From contig QFPO01000005.1 of the NCBI GenBank assembly GCA_003241385.1, positions 124,001 to 188,000 of the forward strand: a stretch of 64,000 bases of DNA. Direction: 5' to 3'. Positions 1-13,331 of this stretch are shown piece after piece. The stretch's first letter is position 1. Every line of letters begins with the position of its first letter. The position numbers and the translations under genes are program-made. The stretch is from Rhodanobacter denitrificans. GTDB taxonomy: Bacteria; Pseudomonadota; Gammaproteobacteria; Xanthomonadales; Rhodanobacteraceae. A model generated the notes under the pieces. That model did no database searches, was not told the origin of the DNA, and saw only the letters and a program-made list of their open reading frames with translations.

Positions 1-927
1 GCCGGCTTCGGCCTGCTGCTGCTGGTGTTCATTCCGGGCATCGGCCAGCGCATCAACGGTGCGCGCCGCTGGCTCAACCTCGGCATCTCCGGCTTCCAGC
101 CGGTCGAGGCCGCCAAGCTGTGCATGATCGTGTGGCTGTCGAGCTACCTGGTGCGCCATCGCGAAGGCGTACAGACGCGCCTGTTCGGCGTGATCAAGCC
201 GCTCGGCATCGCGCTACTGATGGTGCTGGTGCTGCTCGCACAGCCGGACTTCGGCAGCGCCGTGCTGATGGTCGCGGTCACGCTCGGCATGGTCTGGCTC
301 GGCGGCGCGCGTCTGCGCAACCTGGCGCTGCTCGGCAGTCTGGCGATTCCGGCGATGGTCTGGGTCGCCTTCAGCGAGGACTACCGCATCAAGCGCCTGA
401 CCTCGTTCCTCGATCCCTGGGCCGATCCGTACAACGACGGCTTCCAGCTGACCCAGGCGCTGATCGCGATCGGCCGCGGCGAGTGGCTCGGCGTCGGCCT
501 CGGCGGCTCGGTGCAGAAGCTGTTCTACCTGCCGATGGCGCATACCGACTTCATCCTGGCCGTGCTCGCCGAAGAACTGGGCCTGGCCGGCATCGTGCTG
601 GTACTGGTGCTGTTCGGCTGGCTGGCGGCACGCGGCTTCACGATCGGCCTGCGGGCGGTCGAGCGCGGCCAGCGCTTCGCCGGCTACTGCGCGTTCGGTG
701 TGGTGCTGATGCTGATCCTGCAGGCGCTGGTGTCGATCGGCGTCAATCTCGGCGTGCTGCCGACCAAGGGTCTGACGCTGCCGCTGATCAGCTCGGGCGG
801 ATCGAGCGTGCTGATGACCTGCGTCGCGATCGGTCTGCTCGCGCGCTGCAGCTACGAGGTCTCGCGCGCCGAGAGTGCGGCCGCGCAGGCCGTCGCGGTC
901 GGCGCGCTCGAGGAGGTGCGTTCGTGA
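1..927 (+). CDS. ftsW: Peptidoglycan glycosyltransferase FtsW (5' truncated)
   Basis: SEDS-family polytopic membrane protein that polymerises septal peptidoglycan with its class B PBP partner. The frame is open from base 1, so the N-terminal membrane segments lie outside the window. Visible family features are the GARRWLNLG stretch, the FQPVE motif, the DFGSAVLM segment, the extracytoplasmic loop with DPW and GFQLTQALIAIGRGEW, the AHTDFI motif, and the LPLISSGGSS segment close to the C-terminus. Its stop overlaps the murG GTG (GTGA), so the two are translationally coupled. The dcw-cluster position confirms FtsW rather than RodA. Confidence 0.95.
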   Translation, partial: AGFGLLLLVFIPGIGQRINGARRWLNLGISGFQPVEAAKLCMIVWLSSYLVRHREGVQTRLFGVIKPLGIALLMVLVLLAQPDFGSAVLMVAVTLGMVWLGGARLRNLALLGSLAIPAMVWVAFSEDYRIKRLTSFLDPWADPYNDGFQLTQALIAIGRGEWLGVGLGGSVQKLFYLPMAHTDFILAVLAEELGLAGIVLVLVLFGWLAARGFTIGLRAVERGQRFAGYCAFGVVLMLILQALVSIGVNLGVLPTKGLTLPLISSGGSSVLMTCVAIGLLARCSYEVSRAESAAAQAVAVGALEEVRS

Positions 928-1996
928 CCGCGGCGCAGGCGCCCGTGCTGATCATGGCCGGCGGCACCGGCGGCCACATCTTTCCGGGCATCGCGGTCGG
1001 CGCCGAACTGCGTGCGCGCGGCGTGCCGGTGGTCTGGCTCGGCGGCCGCGTCGGTCTCGAGCAGCGCCTGGTGCCGGCCGCCGGCTTTCCGCTGCAGACG
1101 CTCGGCTTCGGCGGCGTCCGCGGCAAGGGTCTGGTCACGCGCCTGCTGGCGCTGCCGCGCCTGTTCGGCGCCTGGCTGGCGGCACGCCGCCTGCTGCGCC
1201 AGCTGCGCCCGCGCAGCGTGCTCGCGCTCGGCGGCTACGCGTCGGCGCCGGGCGGCCTGGCCGCGCGCAGCCTGCGTCTGCCGCTGGTCGTGCACGAGCA
1301 GAACCGGGTACCCGGCATGACCAACCGGCTGCTGGCGCGTTACGCGACGCGCCTGCTCAGCGGATTCGCCGACGCGTTCGCGGACGGACGTGCCGAGTGG
1401 GTCGGCAATCCGGTGCGCGAGGCGATCGCTGCGCTGCCGGAGCCTGCCGTCCGCCTGGCCGGCCGCACCGGTCCGCTGCGCGTGCTCGTGCTCGGCGGCA
1501 GCCAGGGCGCGCAGAGCCTCAACGGGCAGTTGCCGGCGGTGTTCGGCCGCTACGGCAGCGCGCTCGAGGTGTTGCACCAGTGCGGCGCCGCGCACGCCGA
1601 GGCGACGCGGGCGGCGTATGCCGCGAGCGGCGTGCCGGCGCGCGTCGAGCCGTTCATCGAGGACATGGCGGCGGCCTACGCCTGGGCCGATCTGGCGGTC
1701 TGCCGCTCCGGCGCGCTGACCGTCGCCGAGCTCTGCGCGGCCGGCGTGCCGGGGATCCTGGTGCCGTTTCCGCATGCGGTCGACGATCACCAGACCCGCA
1801 ACGCCGAGGCGATGGTCGCGGTCGGCGCCGCCGAATGCGTCGCCGAGGGCGAGGATTTCGCCGGGCGCCTGGACCGCGCACTCGCTGCGCTGGTCGACGC
1901 GCGCGGCCGCGTCGCGGCGATGGCCGCGGCGGCGCGCACGCTGGCGCGGCCCGACGCCGCGCGGCGCATCGCCGACATCTGCCTGGAGGTCGCGGC

Positions 1997-2000
<4 letters not shown>
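924..2000 (+). CDS. murG: UDP-GlcNAc:undecaprenyl-PP-MurNAc-pentapeptide GlcNAc transferase MurG
   Basis: Peripheral inner-membrane glycosyltransferase that converts lipid I to lipid II. The start is taken as the GTG overlapping the ftsW stop, because it places the glycine-rich motif GGTGGHIFPG at the N-terminus as in all MurG proteins; this gives 358 residues, the usual family length. Other family features are HEQNRVPGMTNR, the GGSQGAQSLN turn of the second Rossmann domain, and the UDP-sugar-binding region with CRSGALTVAEL and the FPHAVDDHQTRNAE segment. The stop overlaps the murC ATG as ATGA. A much longer upstream extension of this frame is a shadow of ftsW. Confidence 0.96.
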
Positions 2001-3429
<1,429 letters not shown>

Positions 3430-3433
<4 letters not shown>

Positions 3434-4368
3434 GCATGCGGGTCGAGGATCCACGCCGGTTCGGTCGCGTCGCCGTCGCGCTCGGCGGCAGTTCGGCCGA
3501 GCGCGAGGTGTCGCTGGATTCCGGGCGCAACGTGCTCGAGGCGCTGCGCGCGGCCGGCGTCGACGCGCATCCGGTCGACGGTATTCCGGCACTGCTCGAT
3601 GCACTGCGCGCCGGCCACTACGCGCGCGTGTTCAACATCCTGCACGGCCGCGGCGGCGAGGACGGCGTGCTGCAGGGCGCGCTGGACTCGCTGCGCGTGC
3701 CGTACACCGGCTCGGGCGTGCTCGGCTCGGCGCTGGCGATGGACAAGATCCGCACCAAGCAGGTCTGGCAGGCGCGCGGACTGCCGACGCCGCGCTACGT
3801 CGCGTTCGCGCGCGGCGACGACATCGCCGACGCGCTGCGCGAGCTCGGCTTCCCGGCGATCGTCAAGCCCTCGCACGAAGGTTCCAGCGTCGGTATCACG
3901 CGCGTGTTCGGCGAGGCCGATCTGTCCGCCGCGATCGAGCTCGCCGCGCGCTACGACGGCGAGCTGATGATCGAGCAGTTGATCGAGGGCGACGAACTCA
4001 CGGTCGGCATCCTCGACGGAGCCGCGCTGCCGTCGATCCGCATCGTGCCCAAGGGCGCGTTCTACGACTATCACGCCAAGTACGTGGCCGAGGACACGCA
4101 GTACCTGTGCCCGGGCCTCAACGGCGAGGCCGAATCGGCCGTGCGCGCGCTCGCGCTGGCCGCGTTCGACGCGATCGGCTGCAGCGGCTGGGGCCGCGTC
4201 GACGTCATGCGCGATCGGGCCGGCCAATGCCATCTGCTCGAGGTCAACACGACGCCCGGCATGACCAGCCATTCGCTGGTGCCCAAGGCCGCCGCGCAGG
4301 TCGGCATCGACTTCCGCACGCTGTGCTGGCGGATCCTCGAAACAAGCCTGGCCCGGGAGCTGCCGTGA
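3430..4368 (+). CDS. ddlB: D-alanine--D-alanine ligase
   Basis: ATP-grasp ligase that makes the D-Ala-D-Ala dipeptide used by MurF. The protein is 312 residues, typical of the DdlB class found in dcw clusters. It shows the N-terminal VALGGSSAEREVSL motif, NILHGRGGEDGVLQG, the glycine-rich ATP-grasp segment KPSHEGSSVGI, and the metal-binding LLEVNTTPGMTSHSLVPKAA near the C-terminus. Both ends overlap neighbours (ATGA with murC, GTGA with ftsQ), so translation is coupled through this stretch. No murB lies between murC and ddl, the same order as in E. coli. Confidence 0.95.
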
Positions 4369-5114
4369 GGAGCGGCGTCGTGCTCAAGCTTCTGGCCTGG
4401 GGCATCGCATTGACCCTGGTCGGCCTGCCGGTGGTCGGCGTGCTGAGCGGGCGCTTCGCCGCGCACAGCTGGCCGATCCGCCAGCTGCAGGTCAATGCCG
4501 AGTACACCTACGTCAGCGCCGAACAGATCCGCGCGGCGGTCGCGCCGCAGCTCGACGCCGGCTTCTTCGCGGTCGATCTGGACGACGTGCGCGCAGCCGT
4601 GATCGGCCTGCCGTGGGTCGCGCGCGTCGACGCGCGCAAGCGCTGGCCCGACACGCTCGAGCTGACCGTCTACGAACAGCTGCCGTACGCGCGCTGGGGC
4701 GAGGATCAGCTGATCAGCCGGGCCGGCACGCTGTTCACGGTCGCCGGCGCCGACCAGCTGCAGGGCCTGCCGCGCCTGTCCGGTCCGGACGACCAGCTCG
4801 CCGAGGTCGTCGCGTTCCACAGTCGCTGCCTACGCCAGTTCTCCGGCAGTGGCCTGGCGGTCAGCGAAGTGGCGCTGTCCGCGCGCGGCGCCTGGCGGCT
4901 GACGCTGGCCAGCGGCACCACGGTCGAGCTCGGCCGCGAGGCCGCCGAGCAGCGGCTGGACCGCTTCCTCGACGTCTGGCCGCGCCTGGCCTCGGGCAAC
5001 AACGGCGTGCCGGCCAGCGTCGACCTGCGCTACGAGAACGGCTTCGCCGTGCGCTGGGCGTCCGCCGCCGGAACGGCGCCGGCCGCCGGCCCCCATCCGC
5101 AATCCGGGACCTGA
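4365..5114 (+). CDS. ftsQ: Cell division protein FtsQ
   Basis: Bitopic inner-membrane divisome protein linking early and late division proteins. The chosen GTG overlaps the ddlB stop and gives 249 residues; a second GTG at 4380 would remove five residues. A short cytoplasmic stretch is followed by one membrane helix (about residues 8-28), then the POTRA domain (about 36-105: WPIRQLQVNAEYTYVSAEQIRAAV onwards with WVARVDARKRWPDTLELTVYE) and the FtsQ beta domain. Sequence conservation is low in this family, so the call leans on the POTRA signature and on the position before ftsA. Confidence 0.92.
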   Translation: MRSGVVLKLLAWGIALTLVGLPVVGVLSGRFAAHSWPIRQLQVNAEYTYVSAEQIRAAVAPQLDAGFFAVDLDDVRAAVIGLPWVARVDARKRWPDTLELTVYEQLPYARWGEDQLISRAGTLFTVAGADQLQGLPRLSGPDDQLAEVVAFHSRCLRQFSGSGLAVSEVALSARGAWRLTLASGTTVELGREAAEQRLDRFLDVWPRLASGNNGVPASVDLRYENGFAVRWASAAGTAPAAGPHPQSGT

Positions 5115-5116
5115 CG

Positions 5117-6352
5117 ATGAACCGCAAGAGCGAACGCAATCTGATCGTCGGCCTGGACATCGGCACCTCCAAGGTCGTCGCGATCGTCGGCGAGTACGGC
5201 GGCGGCGAGCCGATCGAGATCATCGGCATCGGCTCGCATCCGGCGCACGGGCTCAAGCGCGGCGTCGTCGTCGACATCGAATCGACCGTGCACTCGATCC
5301 AACGCGCGATCGAGGAGGCCGAGCTGATGGCCGGCTGCCAGATCCGCTCGGTCTACGCCAGCATCTCCGGCAGCCACATCAAGGACGAGAACTCGCACGG
5401 CACCGCGCCGATCCGCGACAAGGAGGTGACCCAGGCCGATCTCGACGCAGTCCGCAATTCGGCCTGCGCGATCGCGATTCCGGCCGACCGCAGCGTGCTC
5501 TACACCGAGGCGCAGGAGTATCTGGTCGACGGTCAGGAGGGCATCCGCCATCCGGTCGGCATGTCCGGGGTGCGCCTGGAGGCGAACGTGCACCTGGTCA
5601 GCGGCGCCGCCAGCGCGGTGCAGAACCTGACCAAGTGCATCAACCGCTGCGGCCTGCAGGTCGACCGCCTGATCCCGGCCGCGGTCGCCTCCAGCGGCGC
5701 CGTACTGACCGACGACGAGAAGGAGCTCGGCGTGTGCCTGGTCGATCTGGGTGCCGGCACCACCGACATCGCGATCTACACCGGCGGCGCGCTGCGCCAC
5801 ACCACCTCGCTGGCGATCGGCGGCGACCAGGTCACCAGCGACATCGCGCATCTGATGCGCACGCCGACCGCCCACGCCGAGGAGCTCAAGGTGCGCTACG
5901 CCTGCGCGCTGGCGCAGCTCGCGCACGCCGAGGAGACGATCCAGGTGCCGAGCGTCGGCGACCGGCCGCCGCGCCGGCTGGCGCGGCAGAACCTCGCCGA
6001 GGCGGTGCAGCCGCGCTACGAGGAGATCTTCGAGATGGTGCAGGCCGATCTGCGCCGCAGCGGCCGCGAGGAGCTGGTGCGCGCCGGCGTCGTCCTGACC
6101 GGCGGCGCGGCGCGGATGGAAGGCGCGCTCGAGCTGGCCGAGGAGCTGTTCCACATGCCGGTGCGGCTGGGCCTGCCGCAGCACGTCGGCGGCCTGGTCG
6201 ACGTCGTCGCCAATCCGATCCACGCCACCGGCGTCGGCCTGCTCGTGCACGGCGCCCGCCAGGAAGCCGGCGCGCGCGCCGGCACCGGCGGCGTCTCGTC
6301 GGTCGGCGGCCTGTGGAGCCGGGTCAGCACCTGGTTCAAGGGCGAGTTCTAG
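5117..6352 (+). CDS. ftsA: Cell division protein FtsA
   Basis: Actin-like ATPase that tethers FtsZ to the membrane and activates the divisome. The protein has 411 residues. The N-terminal phosphate-1 motif is GLDIGTSKVVAIVGE, the SHS2/1C region includes VYASISGSHI, phosphate-2 is LVDLGAGTTDIAIY, and the adenosine motif is VLTGGAARMEG. The C-terminus ends LWSRVSTWFKGEF, the amphipathic membrane-targeting helix. The ATG lies two bases after the ftsQ stop. The gap of about 170 bases to ftsZ carries several hairpins. Confidence 0.96.
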   Translation: MNRKSERNLIVGLDIGTSKVVAIVGEYGGGEPIEIIGIGSHPAHGLKRGVVVDIESTVHSIQRAIEEAELMAGCQIRSVYASISGSHIKDENSHGTAPIRDKEVTQADLDAVRNSACAIAIPADRSVLYTEAQEYLVDGQEGIRHPVGMSGVRLEANVHLVSGAASAVQNLTKCINRCGLQVDRLIPAAVASSGAVLTDDEKELGVCLVDLGAGTTDIAIYTGGALRHTTSLAIGGDQVTSDIAHLMRTPTAHAEELKVRYACALAQLAHAEETIQVPSVGDRPPRRLARQNLAEAVQPRYEEIFEMVQADLRRSGREELVRAGVVLTGGAARMEGALELAEELFHMPVRLGLPQHVGGLVDVVANPIHATGVGLLVHGARQEAGARAGTGGVSSVGGLWSRVSTWFKGEF

Positions 6353-6380
6353 CGCGCACGAGGACACCCATCGCAAGACC

Positions 6381-6442
6381 CGCGGCGAAGGAGACGCCGC
6401 GTGGCGGTCGAAACGACCGCAGCCGCCGGCACGCCAGCCGGC
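6381..6442 (+). other. Three tandem hairpins in the ftsA-ftsZ intergenic leader
   Basis: Three perfect stem-loops follow one another: CGCGGCG (6381-6387) with CGCCGCG (6395-6401) around loop AAGGAGA; GCGGTCG (6404-6410) with CGACCGC (6414-6420) around AAA; and GCCGGC (6425-6430) with GCCGGC (6437-6442) around ACGCCA. None is followed by a T run. They lie ahead of the ftsZ ribosome binding site (GGAGG near 6508). The role is unknown: mRNA processing, stabilisation or translational control of ftsZ are possibilities. Confidence 0.5.
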
Positions 6443-6520
6443 GAGGACGGACCGGACCGGGACGGTCACGGCTCCGGTGAGCAACCCTTGAAACGAAATA
6501 CAGCAGCGGAGGTTGGGAAC

Positions 6521-7699
6521 ATGTTCGAGATGATCGAAAAGATGGCACCGAATGCGGTGATCAAGGTGATCGGCGTCGGCGGCGGCGGCGGCAACGCGGT
6601 CAGCCACATGGTGCACGCGCAGGTCGAGGGCGTGGACTTCGTCTGCGCCAACACCGATGCGCAGGCGCTCAAGAACAGCGGCGCAAAGTACACGCTGCAG
6701 CTCGGCGCGAACGTCACCAAGGGCCTGGGCGCCGGCGCCAACCCCGAGGTCGGCCGCCAGGCCGCGCTCGAGGACCGCGAGCGGATCTGCGAACTGCTGC
6801 AGGGCGCCGACATGGTCTTCATCACCGCCGGCATGGGCGGCGGCACCGGCACCGGCGCTGCGCCGGTCGTGGCCCAGCTCGCCAAGGAGATGGGCGTGCT
6901 GACCGTCGCGGTCGTCACCAAGCCGTTCCCGTTCGAGGGCCGCCGGCGCATGCAGGTCGCGCACAAGGGCATCGAGGAGCTCAGCCAGTACGTCGACTCG
7001 CTGATCACCGTGCCGAACGAGAAGCTGTTGACCGTGCTCGGCCGCGACGTCACGCTGCTGTCGGCGTTCAAGAGCGCCAACGACGTGCTGCTCGGCGCCG
7101 TGCAGGGCATCGCCGATCTGATCACGCGGCCGGGTCTGATCAACGTCGACTTCGCCGACGTGCGCACCGTGATGTCCGAGATGGGCATGGCGATGATGGG
7201 CTCGGGTTCGGCCCGCGGCGACGATCGCGCCCAGGCGGCCGCGCTGGCGGCGATCAACAACCCGCTGCTCGAGGACGTCAATCTGGCCGGCGCCTGCGGC
7301 ATCCTGGTCAACGTCACGGCCGGTGCCAACATGACGATGCGCGAGTTCGACGACATCGGCCAGGTCATCCACGAGTTCGCCAGCGAGGACGCCACCGTCG
7401 TCATCGGCACCGCGCTCGACCCGGAGCTGCAGGACGAGATCCGCGTCACCGTGGTCGCGACCGGACTGAATCAGGCGATCGCCCGTCAGCCGGTACCGGT
7501 GCGCGAACGCGAGGTCATGCGGGCGCCGATGAAGGTCGTGCGCAATGCGACCACCGGCGAGGTCGACTATCTGGGCATTCCGCAGCGCGCCAGCGTCGCG
7601 GTCGCCGCCGCGCCGGTCGTCTCCGCCGCGGCCGCCGTCGCCGACGTGCCGAGCGACTATCTCGACATTCCCGCCTTCCTGCGGCGTCAGGCCGACTGA
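6521..7699 (+). CDS. ftsZ: Cell division protein FtsZ
   Basis: Tubulin-like GTPase that polymerises into the Z ring. The start is the ATG at 6521, preceded by a GGAGG Shine-Dalgarno about 9 bases upstream; the frame is open 40 codons further up but that part is leader without FtsZ similarity. The protein has 392 residues: MFEMIEK start, KVIGVGGGGGNAV, the tubulin signature GGGTGTG at about residues 106-112, the T7-loop segment NVDFADVRTVM, and a variable linker followed by the conserved C-terminal peptide SDYLDIPAFLRRQ that binds FtsA and ZipA. Confidence 0.97.
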   Translation: MFEMIEKMAPNAVIKVIGVGGGGGNAVSHMVHAQVEGVDFVCANTDAQALKNSGAKYTLQLGANVTKGLGAGANPEVGRQAALEDRERICELLQGADMVFITAGMGGGTGTGAAPVVAQLAKEMGVLTVAVVTKPFPFEGRRRMQVAHKGIEELSQYVDSLITVPNEKLLTVLGRDVTLLSAFKSANDVLLGAVQGIADLITRPGLINVDFADVRTVMSEMGMAMMGSGSARGDDRAQAAALAAINNPLLEDVNLAGACGILVNVTAGANMTMREFDDIGQVIHEFASEDATVVIGTALDPELQDEIRVTVVATGLNQAIARQPVPVREREVMRAPMKVVRNATTGEVDYLGIPQRASVAVAAAPVVSAAAAVADVPSDYLDIPAFLRRQAD

Positions 7700-7848
7700 A
7701 GGCCCGACGACCGCCGCCGCGTGGCGTCGCGGCGGGCGGGTCTCCCGCGCGGACTCCGTTCCCGGGTCCGCACGGGCGCGCGTCTCCGCAGAACCCGATC
7801 AGGTGTTGCGTAATAGCGACACCTTGTCGGGTTCGCGCATCGTTTTGC

Positions 7849-7878
7849 TTGTCCGATCAAAAAATGCTGTGTTAGCAT
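7849..7878 (+). promoter_or_regulatory. Probable lpxC promoter
   Basis: A sigma-70-like promoter lies in the AT-richer stretch ahead of lpxC: TTGTCC (7849-7854), an 18-base spacer, and TAGCAT (7873-7878). Transcription would start near 7885, leaving a leader of about 40 bases. This makes lpxC separately transcribed from the dcw cluster, in line with the 224-base gap after ftsZ. Confidence 0.5.
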
Positions 7879-7923
7879 CCCCCGCGTTTTTGTAGCTCCT
7901 GCCCCAGGGGTCACAGTATAAAA

Positions 7924-8835
7924 ATGATCAGACAGCGCACGCTCAAGAATGTCATCAAAGCAACGGGCGTGGGTCTTCACACGGGTGAAAAGGTCTACAT
8001 GACCTTGCGGCCGGCCGCGGTGGACACGGGTATCGTGTTCCGTCGGGTCGACCTCAGTCCGCCGGTGGATATCCGCTCGTGCCCGGAGAACGTCGGCGAC
8101 ACCCGACTTTCCAGTACCCTCATCCAGGGCGAGGTCCGCATCGCCACGATCGAGCACCTGCTCTCGGCGATGGCCGGCCTCGGCATCGACAACGCCTACG
8201 TCGACCTGTCGGCCCCGGAAGTGCCGATCATGGACGGCAGCGCCGGCCCGTTCGTGTTCCTGCTGCAGTCGGCGGGCATCGAGGAACAGGCCGCGCCGAA
8301 GCGCTTCATCCGTATCAAGAAGCCGATCAAGGTCGAGAGCGGCGACAAGTGGGCGCGCTTCGAGCCGTTCGACGGCTTCAAGGTCGGCTTCTCGATCGAC
8401 TTCGACCATCCGATGTTCACGCGGCGCAGCTCGACCAGCGAGATCGACTTCTCGACGACCTCGTTCGTCAAGGAAGTCAGCCGCGCGCGCACGTTCGGCT
8501 TCATGCGCGACATCGAGTATCTGCGCGAGCGCAACCTGGCGCTCGGCGGCTCGATGGACAACGCGATCGTGCTGGACGACTACCGCGTCCTCAATGAGGA
8601 CGGCCTCCGCTACGAGGACGAGTTCGTCAAGCACAAGATTCTCGACGCGATCGGCGATCTGTATCTGCTCGGACACAGCCTGATCGGCGCGTTCTACGGC
8701 CACAAGTCCGGCCACGAGCTCAACAACAAGCTGCTGCGTGCGCTGGTCGCCGATGCGACCGCGTGGGAAGAGGTCACGTTCAAGGACGACAGCAAGGCTC
8801 CGATTTCCTACGCGCATCCGGCGCAGGCGATCTGA
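7924..8835 (+). CDS. lpxC: UDP-3-O-acyl-N-acetylglucosamine deacetylase LpxC
   Basis: Zinc-dependent deacetylase that catalyses the committed step of lipid A synthesis in the cytoplasm. At 303 residues it matches the family length. The N-terminus MIRQRTLKNVIKATGVGLHTGEKV is typical, followed by the zinc-ligand segment TIEHLLSAMAGLG, the PIMDGSAGPF motif, and the second zinc-ligand segment HKILDAIGDLYLLG with the later GHKSGHELNN containing the catalytic-site histidine. It has its own promoter candidate upstream and a hairpin downstream that separates it from the convergent dciA-like gene. Confidence 0.97.
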   Translation: MIRQRTLKNVIKATGVGLHTGEKVYMTLRPAAVDTGIVFRRVDLSPPVDIRSCPENVGDTRLSSTLIQGEVRIATIEHLLSAMAGLGIDNAYVDLSAPEVPIMDGSAGPFVFLLQSAGIEEQAAPKRFIRIKKPIKVESGDKWARFEPFDGFKVGFSIDFDHPMFTRRSSTSEIDFSTTSFVKEVSRARTFGFMRDIEYLRERNLALGGSMDNAIVLDDYRVLNEDGLRYEDEFVKHKILDAIGDLYLLGHSLIGAFYGHKSGHELNNKLLRALVADATAWEEVTFKDDSKAPISYAHPAQAI

Positions 8836-8852
8836 GAGAGGTAGCGGTGTGA

Positions 8853-8877
8853 GCGGACACCCGAAGCAGGTGTCCGC
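8853..8877. terminator. Hairpin between convergent lpxC and dciA
   Basis: Perfect 9-bp inverted repeat, GCGGACACC (8853-8861) and GGTGTCCGC (8869-8877) with a 7-base loop, between the convergent ends of lpxC and the DUF721 gene. There is no strong T run on either side, so it may act as a bidirectional hairpin helped by Rho rather than a classical intrinsic terminator. Confidence 0.5.
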
Positions 8878-8924
8878 CGCGAGCGTCGAACGGCCGCCCC
8901 GGCCGGTCCGGCGCTAAGGGGATT

Positions 8925-9380
8925 TCAGTCGCCGGCAAGCGATGCGAGGCGGAGGTAGAGGGCCTTAAGTTCGGGGTCCGCGATGGATTGCGCAGCTGCC
9001 CGCAGATGTCTTGCGGTACCAGTCGAAAGCGGTTTCTGCCAGGCCGGTTCCGGGGGAACGGGCGGCCGGTGTGCCACTTTCACGGCGAAACGTTCGATCC
9101 GGCCTTCGCAGGCGGAACGGGCTTCGGCCAGCAGGGTTGCCTCGTGCAGCCGCAGCCGGCCGGCCCAGGTCGGACTGTTCGCCAGAAAGACGAGGCGTCC
9201 GTTGCGGATGTCCGCGAGCCGACATTCGCGGGCGAGCGCTTCGGGCAACAGGCGGCGCAGCCGCCCGTCGAGGATCTCGAGCGCGCGCGCCTTTTGCGCC
9301 AGCGTGCCGAGGTCGACGCAGTCCGCCGCCGACGAGAAGCCGTCGGTCGTGGCGTGGCGGCGGCGATGGGGCGGTTGCAT
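8925..9380 (-). CDS. DUF721 (DciA-like) protein
   Basis: Protein of 151 residues with the DUF721 pattern: an N-terminal helix DLGTLAQKARALEILDGRLRRLLP, then the compact core LADIRNGRLVFLANSPTWAGRLRLHEATLL. DciA-type DUF721 proteins help load the replicative helicase in bacteria lacking DnaC; that role is family knowledge, not shown here. The start is the ATG at 9378-9380, which lies only 27 bases from the start of the divergent M23 gene, so the two promoters must overlap. The same DUF721-M23-secA order follows lpxC in xanthomonads. Confidence 0.78.
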   Translation of the reverse strand: MQPPHRRRHATTDGFSSAADCVDLGTLAQKARALEILDGRLRRLLPEALARECRLADIRNGRLVFLANSPTWAGRLRLHEATLLAEARSACEGRIERFAVKVAHRPPVPPEPAWQKPLSTGTARHLRAAAQSIADPELKALYLRLASLAGD

Positions 9381-9407
9381 GGGCAGACCAATTCGGCACG
9401 GGTTTTC

Positions 9408-10349
9408 ATGAACATCATAATCCTCGGCAAGGCCGGCGCGACTTCCCGCAACATCGATCTGTCGACCCGCCGCGGCCGCACCGTCTGCGTCGCGCTGGCG
9501 GTCGCCGGCGTCGTGCTGTTCCTGGGATGCGGCTTCGCGCTCGGCCGCGTCAGCGTCGACGCCGGCGGACAGGCGCTCGGCGAGATCGGCCAGATGCGCC
9601 AGATCATCGCCGCGCAGCGCGAGGCGCTCGAGGAGGTCGCGCGCAATTCGGGCCGCGACCTCGACGCGCTGGCGCTGCAGCTGGGCCAGCTGCAGGCCCA
9701 GGCGACGCGCCTCAACGCGCTCGGCGAGCGGCTGACCCAGGTCGGCAAGCTCGACGACGGCGAGTTCGACTTCGCGGCCGCGCCCGCGCTCGGTGGTCCG
9801 GAGGAGGCGCCGCTGCTGGCGACCGCGGCATCGCCGATCAATGCCGGTATCGAGTCGCTGAAGGCCGAGTTCGAGCGCCAGGAGGCGCAGTTGGCCATGA
9901 TCGAGAACATGTTGCTCGACCGGAAGATCGACAACGCGCTGCTGCCGACCGGCTGGCCGGTCAACAGCGGCTACATCGTCTCCGGTTTCGGCACGCGCGC
10001 CGACCCGATCACCGGTCATCGCGCCAGCCATCTGGGCATCGACTTCGACGTGCCGTACGGCTCGGACATCATGGCGGTGGCCGAGGGCGTCGTGACCTAT
10101 TCGGGCCAGCGCAGCGGCTACGGCAACGTCGTGGAGATCGACCACGGCAACGGCTACATGACGCGCTATGCGCACAACTCGCGGAATCTCGTCGAGGCCG
10201 GCACGCGCGTGCACATCGGCGACGTCGTCGCCAAGGTCGGTTCGACCGGCCGCTCGACCGGGCCGCACTGCCATTTCGAGGTCTGGCTGAACGGCCGGCC
10301 GGTCAATCCGAGCGTCTACGTGCGCTCGACCCGCGCCAGCCGCGTCTGA
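9408..10349 (+). CDS. M23 family metallopeptidase (membrane-anchored)
   Basis: Protein of 313 residues. An N-terminal membrane helix (about residues 25-45, VCVALAVAGVVLFLGCGFALG) is followed by a coiled-coil-like region (about 58-100 and 145-170) and a C-terminal LytM/M23 domain (from about 190). Zinc ligands are visible in SHLGIDFDVP (HxxxD) and in GPHCHFEVW (HxH). Family members cleave peptidoglycan cross-bridges or, in EnvC-like forms, activate amidases; the intact ligands here suggest a catalytically active enzyme. The M23 gene between lpxC and secA is typical of xanthomonads. Confidence 0.88.
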   Translation: MNIIILGKAGATSRNIDLSTRRGRTVCVALAVAGVVLFLGCGFALGRVSVDAGGQALGEIGQMRQIIAAQREALEEVARNSGRDLDALALQLGQLQAQATRLNALGERLTQVGKLDDGEFDFAAAPALGGPEEAPLLATAASPINAGIESLKAEFERQEAQLAMIENMLLDRKIDNALLPTGWPVNSGYIVSGFGTRADPITGHRASHLGIDFDVPYGSDIMAVAEGVVTYSGQRSGYGNVVEIDHGNGYMTRYAHNSRNLVEAGTRVHIGDVVAKVGSTGRSTGPHCHFEVWLNGRPVNPSVYVRSTRASRV

Positions 10350-10470
10350 ATCGCCGCCGGCGCCCGCCGCGGCGCCGCGACAGGATTCACGCCGGACGGA
10401 TCGGAAAAACGGCGACCGCCGCGCCCCGCCGCCGCGCTTGAAACGGCTGCGGCCGATCCCCACCCCCGAT

Positions 10471-10500
10471 TTGGTCATCCGCCGCAGGCCGCCTTATCAT
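10471..10500 (+). promoter_or_regulatory. Probable secA promoter
   Basis: TTGGTC (10471-10476), an 18-base spacer and TATCAT (10495-10500) form a good sigma-70-type promoter. It would place the transcript start near 10507 and leave a leader of about 50 bases before the secA ATG. There is no room for a secM-like upstream gene. Confidence 0.55.
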
Positions 10501-10558
10501 GGACGGCTTGCCCGCCCCGCCTGTTCGGCGGCTTTCCCGCTCCCACTCGAAGACGACG

Positions 10559-13300
<2,742 letters not shown>

Positions 13301-13331
13301 GCAGCCGGCACGTCGCGGCGGCGCGTCGACG

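Noticed and set aside
6401..6520. N-terminal extension of FtsZ by 40 residues from an upstream GTG
   Set aside because: The region contains three hairpins, the extension has no FtsZ similarity, and GGAGG sits correctly before the ATG at 6521.
10499..10558. SecM-like regulatory gene or longer SecA N-terminus
   Set aside because: The stretch lies on and just after a good promoter; the SecA N-terminus is typical from 10559.
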